The position numbers and the translations under genes were made by a program. Shown one piece after another: positions 1 through 4,537 of a stretch of DNA of 6,211 nucleotides. The stretch covers positions 1 through 6,211 of the forward strand of contig JAHIOR010000025.1 in NCBI GenBank assembly GCA_018895125.1. Direction: 5' to 3'. Numbering within the stretch: the stretch's first letter is position 1; every line of letters begins with the position of its first letter. A model generated the notes under the pieces. It ran no database searches, was not told the origin of the DNA, and was given only the letters and a program-made list of their open reading frames with translations. The stretch comes from Patescibacteria group bacterium (GTDB lineage Bacteria > Patescibacteriota > Minisyncoccia > Minisyncoccales > GWA2-46-15).

Positions 1-1208
1 AAAAACTAAACATCGCTGAATCCCGGGCCGCAGAGGCCTGTCCTTATTGTCAGTCAAACAAATTCGTTAAAAGAGGGCTGAGGAAAAACCAACTCGGCGC
101 CGTGCAATTATATCTGTGCCGAAATGAAGAATGCGGCCGCGTTTTTACCGCCCAGGACGTGAAAGGCAGAAAGTTTCCGCTCAATCTGGTGATTGAATGC
201 CTGAATTATTACAATTTGGGATTTAATTTCCAGCAGACCTGCTCGTTCGTGAAGCAAAAGTTTAAGGTGGCGCCTGATCCGCAAACGCTTTCCGGCTGGG
301 TGGAGCAGTATAAAAGTTTGTGCCGGTTTGAAAGAATGAGGCCTTGGGCGATTAAGATGTACAAGCCCCAGGACATGGTGGAGGTGGTGACCATGGCTCA
401 CCGCCAGATCTTTCGTTTTCGCTATCACCGGGCTAAAACAAGACTTTTATTAGAAGAATTCGGCAATCGGTATTTCACTCCTCTCAAAGATTATCTGGAT
501 AATGTTTCCTCGGAGACGCCGCACCAGTATTTCCAGCAGGGAGAGCGCATGTCTGATATCCGCTCCAAATTCAACAAGGCAAACATGATTGTCAGGGCAA
601 AAAACAATTATGCCAATCGGCTGGCATCTTTTGTCTTGCAGGCGGTCAAGTTAAATAAGGACAGGCATGACGCCTTGCAGCGGTTTATGCTGGCCAATGA
701 TTCCTGTACCGTGGCCACCGAGGTGCCTGTCTATATCCGCAAGGAGGATATTGAGCATATGCAGAATACGCTTGGTTTCGTGATATTGGAAGAAGGGGGA
801 ATAAGGATAAGGGGACATGCTGGCGAAGCCAAGGCAATCTCGGCAGCGGGACGCAAAGGCTCCAAAAAACCAGTGGTATTTCCTCGGTTGCTAACCGGTC
901 ACATCGACCTGGTGCAGGTGCGAAACGGCTCTATCCACCTTTTGGATTACAAGCCCAACGCCGCCAAAGAAAGGCCAATTGAACAGCTGACTTGGTATGC
1001 TTTGGCCATGAGCCGGCTCACGGGACTGAGGTTGTTTGATTTTAAGTGCGGCTGGTTTGACGAGAAAAACTATTATCAGTTTTTCCCGCTTCATGTGGTC
1101 AAGAAAATACAAAGCAAGGGAACAAAGCGCAAACAGATAGTGCATTTCAAGGATGGCACAGCGGTCGAAGTGCCGCAAAAGAATTTAGAAAAAGTCGTTA
1201 TTGTGTGA
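1..1208 (+). CDS. Zinc-ribbon/HTH + PD-(D/E)XK nuclease fusion protein, 5' partial
   Basis: The reading frame is open from the left edge (first full codon at base 3) to the TGA at 1206-1208, giving 401 visible residues. The GTG at 102 is not the real start, because it lies inside a zinc ribbon. That ribbon has Cys codons at 39, 48, 117 and 132 (CPYC, 22 residues, then CRNEEC). A helical segment at about 180-300 ending in LSGWVEQYK looks like the HTH that follows this ribbon in IS-element transposases. No DDE catalytic domain follows. From about 600 the protein has the RecB/Cas4 nuclease order: TEVPVYI (Glu codon 720), GHID (Asp 906), LLDYK (Asp 945, Lys 951) and QLTWYA (Gln 984, Tyr 996). The motif set supports an intact metal-dependent nuclease. 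The DNA target is unknown. It probably shares a transcript with the nuclease gene 12 bases downstream. Sampled sequence is richer in G+C than comF. Family-level confidence is good for the nuclease and moderate for the HTH. Confidence 0.8.
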   Translation, partial: KLNIAESRAAEACPYCQSNKFVKRGLRKNQLGAVQLYLCRNEECGRVFTAQDVKGRKFPLNLVIECLNYYNLGFNFQQTCSFVKQKFKVAPDPQTLSGWVEQYKSLCRFERMRPWAIKMYKPQDMVEVVTMAHRQIFRFRYHRAKTRLLLEEFGNRYFTPLKDYLDNVSSETPHQYFQQGERMSDIRSKFNKANMIVRAKNNYANRLASFVLQAVKLNKDRHDALQRFMLANDSCTVATEVPVYIRKEDIEHMQNTLGFVILEEGGIRIRGHAGEAKAISAAGRKGSKKPVVFPRLLTGHIDLVQVRNGSIHLLDYKPNAAKERPIEQLTWYALAMSRLTGLRLFDFKCGWFDEKNYYQFFPLHVVKKIQSKGTKRKQIVHFKDGTAVEVPQKNLEKVVIV

Positions 1209-1220
1209 TATTTATTTTAA

Positions 1221-1949
1221 ATGCCGTCTCTGGTAAATAAAACAAAAACAATCAGCGCCAAAGATTTGGGCAAGCTGGCTTTATTGGATTTTTGCCCTCG
1301 CTGTTTTTGGCTGGAAAGGCATTTTGGCAAACCGCCAAGCATTTTTCCAAGCATTTTTTCAATTATTGACAGCTTGACCAAGAAAAGCGTCCAGACTGCT
1401 TTTTCGCAAACAGAAAAACTGCCGGCCTGGCTTGAACTGGACAATGTTTCTGAGGTTGAAGGCAATGACTTTCTTTTCAAGTTGCCGGTTGACGAGGGCT
1501 GGATATTGATAGGCTATCCGGATGACATTTTCAAGCTGGAAGACAACAGTTATCACATTGTTGATTACAAAACCGCCAAATTCACTGACCGTCAGGATGA
1601 ACTTTTTCCCATGTATAAGGTTCAATTGAACGCTTATGCTTTTTTGGCAGAAAAGTATGGCCTAAAGCCGGTGTCCAAACTTTCTTTGGTCTATTGCCAG
1701 CCTAAAGAGGAGCTGGAAAATTGCCAGGAGTTTAAATTGAGTTTTGACATTTATCAGCTGGCAGTGGAATTGGACTTGGAAATGGTGGGATATTTATTAA
1801 AAAAAGCCAGAGAAATCGTTAGTTTAACAGAACCGCCGGTTCCAGCTCATAATTGCAAGGGAATTTGCGAGTGGTTAGAGAAGATAATTAACCGTCCCAA
1901 TTCCGAAGTTGACGCTTTATTAAAGCCGGGACAAAGACACGGTATTTAA
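1221..1949 (+). CDS. Cas4-like PD-(D/E)XK nuclease with 2+2 cysteines
   Basis: This 242-residue protein carries the RecB/Cas4 exonuclease motif order: GYPD (D101), IVDYK (D115 and K117) and QLNAYAF (Q135, Y139). The N-terminus has CPRC (C25, C28) before an aromatic/basic helix, and the C-terminus has NCKGIC (C212, C216). Cysteines bracketing the nuclease core are the layout of Fe-S nucleases such as Cas4 and AddB, but Cas4 normally has one N-terminal and three C-terminal cysteines. C159 and C168 are extra and could be unrelated. A metal cluster is therefore plausible but unproven. No Cas1, Cas2 or CRISPR repeat is present, so a CRISPR role is not supported. The ATG at 1221 has no clear Shine-Dalgarno and lies 12 bases after the upstream stop, suggesting co-transcription with the first nuclease. 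A 12-bp tandem duplication gives PSIFPSIF at residues 39-46. Confidence 0.8.
   Translation: MPSLVNKTKTISAKDLGKLALLDFCPRCFWLERHFGKPPSIFPSIFSIIDSLTKKSVQTAFSQTEKLPAWLELDNVSEVEGNDFLFKLPVDEGWILIGYPDDIFKLEDNSYHIVDYKTAKFTDRQDELFPMYKVQLNAYAFLAEKYGLKPVSKLSLVYCQPKEELENCQEFKLSFDIYQLAVELDLEMVGYLLKKAREIVSLTEPPVPAHNCKGICEWLEKIINRPNSEVDALLKPGQRHGI
1335..1358 (+). repeat. Tandem 12-bp duplication inside the Cas4-like gene
   Basis: The unit CCAAGCATTTTT occurs twice head to tail in frame, encoding Pro-Ser-Ile-Phe twice. A third copy of the same 12-mer lies in comF at 2598-2609, also reading Pro-Ser-Ile-Phe. The tandem pair looks like a small slippage duplication, and the distant copy may be chance. Confidence 0.6.
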
Positions 1950-1983
1950 TACCGGCAATCTCGGCACTGGGACGATAAAAACC

Positions 1984-2442
1984 ATGCCTTATTTTTACAA
2001 TAAAACCAATTTCAGGCCGAAACGGCCGGTCAGAAGCTTCCGCGACCTGGAGGTTTACCAGAGACCCATGGAATGTTCGGTGATAATCGCCAAGGAATTG
2101 CAGCCCATTCTCGCCAAGCAGAAATTCCCTTTTCTGGAAAATATGATCAATTGCAGCATGTCCATCCCTCTGTTTATTGCCGAATCCCATTCTTTGCGTT
2201 TTTCCGATTTTAATTCAGCAATTGCTACTTTGGAAAAGGCCATGCTTTCCTGTAATAAGATGATTGTTTATTTGGAGCAGTCTTTGGGAATTTACGGGGA
2301 AAAAATGCCCTTGGATCTGGTGGAAGACTTGATGCGCCGCTATATCGAGGTCCGCGGCAAAATGTTTAGGCTGGAAAAATCCTGGCAAAAATTCAAGCAA
2401 GCTTATCCTACCCGAGACCCGGTCCCCAAAGCAAAGTATTAA
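1984..2442 (+). CDS. Divergent four-helix-bundle protein (S23/Avd-like)
   Basis: This 152-residue protein has no transmembrane or signal segment. Residues 19-29 (FRDLEVYQRP) match the opening of the S23 (23S rRNA intervening sequence protein)/Avd four-helix-bundle family, which usually starts F+DL.VWQ. Later segments fit the same fold: NMINCSMSIPLFIAESHSLRFSDF (54-76) resembles the family's R.A..SI..NIAEG..R.S..EF, and 80-100 and 108-140 are amphipathic helices. The match is remote and the usual NIAEG is replaced by FIAES. Known members form basic pentameric barrels that bind nucleic acid; Avd assists the reverse transcriptase of diversity-generating retroelements. No reverse transcriptase or template/variable repeat is visible here. 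The ends are basic (K/R-rich N-terminus, PKAKY C-terminus). The start at ATG 1984 is preceded by a weak GGGA and lies 34 bases after the Cas4-like gene. Its partner may be the nucleases or an RNA; the sequence does not say. Confidence 0.6.
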   Translation: MPYFYNKTNFRPKRPVRSFRDLEVYQRPMECSVIIAKELQPILAKQKFPFLENMINCSMSIPLFIAESHSLRFSDFNSAIATLEKAMLSCNKMIVYLEQSLGIYGEKMPLDLVEDLMRRYIEVRGKMFRLEKSWQKFKQAYPTRDPVPKAKY

Positions 2443-2445
2443 CAG

Positions 2446-2472
2446 TAGTTGCTTGGCCGGGCCAAGCAACTA
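2446..2472. repeat. 26-bp palindromic repeat, intergenic copy
   Basis: The arms are TAGTTGCTTGGCC and its exact reverse complement, around a single central G, so RNA from either strand can form a strong hairpin. Bases 2446-2471 recur exactly at 3842-3867 inside dprA. The copy fills most of the 38-base gap before comF. No U-run follows on the + strand, so an intrinsic terminator is not supported, although the hairpin could stabilise an mRNA end or hinder readthrough. The exact duplication of a palindrome fits a dispersed REP- or RPE-like element. Confidence 0.85.
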
Positions 2473-2480
2473 ATCAAACA

Positions 2481-3110
2481 ATGTTGAGGCAAATAGTAAA
2501 AATGGTGGTGGATATAATGTTTCCGAAAAACTGCATTAACTGCGGTAAAGAAGGAAAGTATATTTGTGAAAAATGCGAGTTGTTTCTTTCCGAGGCCCCA
2601 AGCATTTTTCATCAGGGAAGTTTGGAAGAAGTGATCGGTTGCTGGGAGTATGAGGGTTTGGCGAAGAGAATAATTTTTAAAATTAAATACGACGGCGTAT
2701 TTGACGCCATCAATGAGCTTATTGAAACGGCTTTTGAAAAAAGAGAACCGTATCTTCCGGAAAACACGATTATAACTTTTGTGCCTATGTTTAGAGAAAA
2801 AGAGAGAATAAGGGGATTTAACCAGGCAAAATTGATTGCCAAAAAGCTTGGAAAGATAACGGGCAGAAAAGTATTGCCTTTGCTTGAGAAAATAAAAGAT
2901 ACGAGATCACAAACTAAATTAGACAAAGTAGAGAGGTTGGCTAACATGAAGGACTCTTTCCGGAAAAAAGAAGAAACGGTTTGTCCGAACAATGTTTTGC
3001 TAGTGGATGATGTTTGGACAAGCGGGGCGACAATGAAAGAGTGCGCCAAGATTTTAAAAAAGTCGGGAGCAAAAAGAATTTTTGGCTTTACCCTAGCTCG
3101 AACCGTGTGA
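2481..3110 (+). CDS. comF: ComF family phosphoribosyltransferase-like competence protein
   Basis: This 209-residue protein has the full ComF layout. An N-terminal zinc finger, FPKNCINCG...YICEKC (C18, C21, C29, C32), is followed by a type I phosphoribosyltransferase fold. The latter shows the conserved RIRGFNQA segment (R111-Q115), the RSQTKLDKVERLAN segment (142-155) and the PRPP-binding loop VLLVDDVWTSGAT (D176, D177, T180-T184). In studied bacteria ComF is cytosolic and needed for transformation, where it contacts helicase and primosome-type proteins; any enzymatic reaction remains unsettled. ATG 2481 has no Shine-Dalgarno. ATG 2502 lies 12 bases after a GAGG and would also keep the zinc finger, so the start is uncertain by seven residues. 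The next gene, dprA, begins 54 bases downstream after paired palindromes. Sampled sequence is more A+T-rich than the first nuclease gene. Confidence 0.93.
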   Translation: MLRQIVKMVVDIMFPKNCINCGKEGKYICEKCELFLSEAPSIFHQGSLEEVIGCWEYEGLAKRIIFKIKYDGVFDAINELIETAFEKREPYLPENTIITFVPMFREKERIRGFNQAKLIAKKLGKITGRKVLPLLEKIKDTRSQTKLDKVERLANMKDSFRKKEETVCPNNVLLVDDVWTSGATMKECAKILKKSGAKRIFGFTLARTV

Positions 3111-3124
3111 AAAGTAGCCAAATG

Positions 3125-3163
3125 TTTAACCCCAGGGGTTAAACAAATTTAACCCCAGGGGTT
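3125..3163. repeat. Doubled 16-bp palindrome at the dprA start
   Basis: TTTAACCCCAGGGGTT occurs at 3125-3140 and again at 3148-3163, separated by AAACAAA. The first copy continues to AAA, giving a perfect palindrome with 9-bp arms around a central A (3125-3143). The second copy ends one base before the dprA ATG at 3165, so the only purine-rich tract near the start, AGGGG at 3157-3161, is inside a possible hairpin. Each copy can also pair with the other. This could modulate dprA translation, or the copies could be inert repeats. No U-run suggests termination. Confidence 0.8.
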
Positions 3164-3164
3164 T

Positions 3165-4058
3165 ATGGAAAACGTTGTTGAATTAAAAGACAAGAAATAT
3201 CCGGAGTTGCTAAAAAAGATTAAGGGCGCGCCCAAAAAGCTTTATTATAAAGGTAATTGGGAAGATATTTTCTCCGCCGAAGGCGGACCCGCCTCTGGGG
3301 GGAAGAATTGTCTGGCAGTGGTGGGCTCTCGACGTTTGACTAGTTATGGTCGGCGCATGACCCAACTTCTGGTCTCAGAAATTGCCGCTTCGGGTATTAC
3401 CATTGTTTCAGGGTTTATGTATGGCGGGGACGAGGCAGCTCATCAGGCTACCGTTGAAGTCGGGGGAAGAACCATTGCTGTTATGCCATGCGGCATAGAT
3501 TTAATTCATCCCGAATACCAAGAAGAACTTTACCAAAAAATTCTGGATAATCGAGGTTTAATTCTCTCGGAATTCGAAGGCAATTTTCCTCCGGCCCTGT
3601 GGACTTATCCTAAGAGAGACAGAATTGTGGCCGGACTTTCCCAAGCCGTCTTAGTGGTAGAGGCTGGACTAGTTTCGGGAACATTTATAACTGTAAAACA
3701 TGCCAGAAGTTTTGGCCGGAAAGTATTTGCCGTGCCCGGACCTTTAACGAGCGAGGTTTCAAAAGGGACAGCTCAGATGATAAAGGAAGGTGCCGAGATC
3801 GTTACTGAGGCGAAAGACGTTTTAAAATATTTCAAACTAGATAGTTGCTTGGCCGGGCCAAGCAACTCAATTGGCGCCATGATTAAAATGAGTGATCAGG
3901 AAAAGAAAATAATGGAGAATCTAAAAAGAGAGCCTTTGGAAGCAGACGGTTTGGCCAGGGCTTTGTCTTTGCCGGTTTCCAAAATCAGCGCTGATCTGTC
4001 TTTAATGCAAATCAAAGGTTTTATAAAACAAGAAGGCAATAAGTATTACGTCCAATGA
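3165..4058 (+). CDS. dprA: DNA processing protein DprA
   Basis: DprA binds incoming single-stranded DNA in the cytoplasm during transformation and loads RecA. This 297-residue copy has a short N-terminus (YPELLKKI.....LYYKGN), a Rossmann-like ssDNA-binding domain from about residue 49 (AVVGSRR 51-57, TIAVMPCGIDLIHP, SEFEGNFPP, WTYPKRDRIVAGLSQAVLVVEA, SGTFIT, FAVPGP) and a C-terminal winged helix from about 240 (KIMENLKREPLEADGLARALSLP). The usual SGLARGID loop is SGFMYGGDEAAH here. Two repeats are read through in frame. Bases 3273-3302 encode S37-G46, just before the Rossmann core. Bases 3842-3867 encode about S227-N234, between the core and the winged helix. Both are probable flexible linkers, so function may be kept. 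The start is fixed by family alignment; its AGGGG lies in a palindrome only three bases from the ATG. The stop codon falls within the left inverted repeat of the S23 element. Confidence 0.95.
   Translation: MENVVELKDKKYPELLKKIKGAPKKLYYKGNWEDIFSAEGGPASGGKNCLAVVGSRRLTSYGRRMTQLLVSEIAASGITIVSGFMYGGDEAAHQATVEVGGRTIAVMPCGIDLIHPEYQEELYQKILDNRGLILSEFEGNFPPALWTYPKRDRIVAGLSQAVLVVEAGLVSGTFITVKHARSFGRKVFAVPGPLTSEVSKGTAQMIKEGAEIVTEAKDVLKYFKLDSCLAGPSNSIGAMIKMSDQEKKIMENLKREPLEADGLARALSLPVSKISADLSLMQIKGFIKQEGNKYYVQ
3273..3302. repeat. GC-rich double palindrome inserted in frame in dprA
   Basis: Two adjacent hairpins fill exactly ten codons. The first is TCCGCC-GAA-GGCGGA (3273-3287), a perfect 6-bp stem. 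The second is CCCGCC-TCT-GGGGGG (3288-3302), a stem with one mismatch. The encoded Ser/Ala/Gly/Pro-rich stretch (residues 37-46) sits where DprA proteins normally run straight from the N-terminal segment to the AVVGSR core, which suggests an inserted element. Only one copy occurs in this window, so its dispersed nature is inferred. Confidence 0.65.
3842..3867. repeat. 26-bp palindromic repeat, copy inside dprA
   Basis: This is an exact copy of 2446-2471. It is translated as Ser-Cys-Leu-Ala-Gly-Pro-Ser-Asn from codon 227 of dprA, between the Rossmann domain and the winged-helix domain. The reading frame is open throughout and the downstream winged helix is intact. Confidence 0.88.
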
Positions 4059-4103
4059 CTAATTTCTAATTTCTAATTGACCTAATCAAATTTCAATGAC
4101 CAA
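4054..4103 (+). repeat. Left terminal inverted repeat of the S23 element
   Basis: An A+T-rich arm begins AATGACTAATTTCTAATTT. Aligned without gaps to the reverse complement of 4476-4525 it matches at 35 of 50 positions, including 16 of the first 19 and 14 of the last 18. It contains the dprA stop (4056-4058) and the first possible ATG of the S23-type gene (4096). Confidence 0.75.
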
Positions 4104-4479
4104 TGGCCAAATGACTAAAAATAAATACGACCTAGAAGAGCGCACGGCTAAGTTTGGCGAAGAGATTCTCCGGTTCGTTAAAAGTATACCAAGAAGAGTA
4201 GATACATTACCTATTATAAGTCAATTAGTCAGGGCGGGAACCAGCGTCGGCGCTAATTATTGTGAGGCAGATGACGCAGAATCGAGGCAAGATTTTAAAC
4301 ACAAGATTGGCATTTGTAAGAAAGAAGCGAGAGAAACAAAGCACTGGTTGCGAATGGTTGTGGTGGCTGTTCCTGAATCGAAAATAGAAGCAGGAATATT
4401 GTGGCAAGAAGCGAAAGAATTAAATCTTATCTTCAACTCAATAATCAACAAGATTACAAGAAAACAATTAGACATTTAG
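4096..4479 (+). CDS. Four-helix-bundle protein, S23/23S rRNA IVS protein family
   Basis: This 127-residue protein has clear family hallmarks: KYDLEERTAKFGEEI (10-24), QLVRAGTSVGANYCEADDAES (43-63) and FKHKIGICKKEARETKHWLRM (67-87), followed by a last amphipathic helix. The family was first found encoded in intervening sequences of 23S rRNA; members form small helical bundles and their cellular role is not established. ATG 4096 and ATG 4111 are both in frame. The family motif begins just after 4111 and the first five residues are encoded by repeat-like sequence, so 4111 may be the real start. There is no good Shine-Dalgarno for either. The stop codon lies in the right inverted repeat. The protein is probably the passenger of the element and not a member of the competence pathway, though it would be transcribed with it. 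It is much closer to the family consensus than the protein at 1984-2442. Confidence 0.85.
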   Translation: MTNGQMTKNKYDLEERTAKFGEEILRFVKSIPRRVDTLPIISQLVRAGTSVGANYCEADDAESRQDFKHKIGICKKEARETKHWLRMVVVAVPESKIEAGILWQEAKELNLIFNSIINKITRKQLDI

Positions 4480-4525
4480 TAATTGGGATTTGACTAGAAA
4501 TTAGAGTAATTAGATATTAGACATT
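4476..4525 (+). repeat. Right terminal inverted repeat of the S23 element
   Basis: The arm reads TTAGTAATTGGGATTTGAC at its inner end and TAGATATTAGACATT at its outer end, and is the inverted partner of 4054-4103. The S23-type gene stops inside it (TAG 4477-4479). comM begins 12 bases beyond its outer end. Confidence 0.75.
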
Positions 4526-4537
4526 AACGTAGGAAAT

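Larger units (their letters stand above)
4054..4525 (+). mobile_element. IVS-like element: S23-type gene framed by terminal inverted repeats
   Basis: About 472 bp between dprA and comM begins and ends with 50-bp imperfect inverted repeats (4054-4103 and 4476-4525) around one four-helix-bundle gene. The element starts at the dprA stop codon and ends 12 bases before comM, so it breaks a gene pair that is often adjacent. In RNA the arms could pair and loop out the gene. This resembles the 23S rRNA intervening sequences of Leptospira and Coxiella, which carry the same protein family, but this copy is in a protein operon. No target-site duplication could be assigned confidently and no transposase is present. 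Mobility is therefore inferred. Confidence 0.6.

Noticed and set aside
102..104. GTG as the start codon of the first gene
   Set aside because: The same frame is open back to the window edge, and the upstream CPYC completes the zinc ribbon, so the gene starts outside the window.
1221..1949. CRISPR adaptation role for the Cas4-like protein
   Set aside because: There is no Cas1, Cas2 or direct-repeat array in the window, and the cysteine layout differs from Cas4.
1940..1954. Palindrome CGGTATT-T-AATACCG over the Cas4-like gene stop codon as a terminator
   Set aside because: The 7-bp stem has almost no loop and no U-run. It is likely chance.
1984..2442. Diversity-generating retroelement with Avd
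   Set aside because: No reverse transcriptase and no template/variable repeat pair are visible.
2446..2472. Intrinsic terminator before comF
   Set aside because: The hairpin is strong but no U-run follows it on the + strand, and the same sequence is translated inside dprA.
2513..2518. TATAAT as a -10 promoter box
   Set aside because: It lies inside comF and has no -35-like sequence at the right distance.
2612..3121. 169-codon open frame on the - strand
   Set aside because: It is antisense to comF, which has all its family motifs, and its translation shows no recognisable domain.
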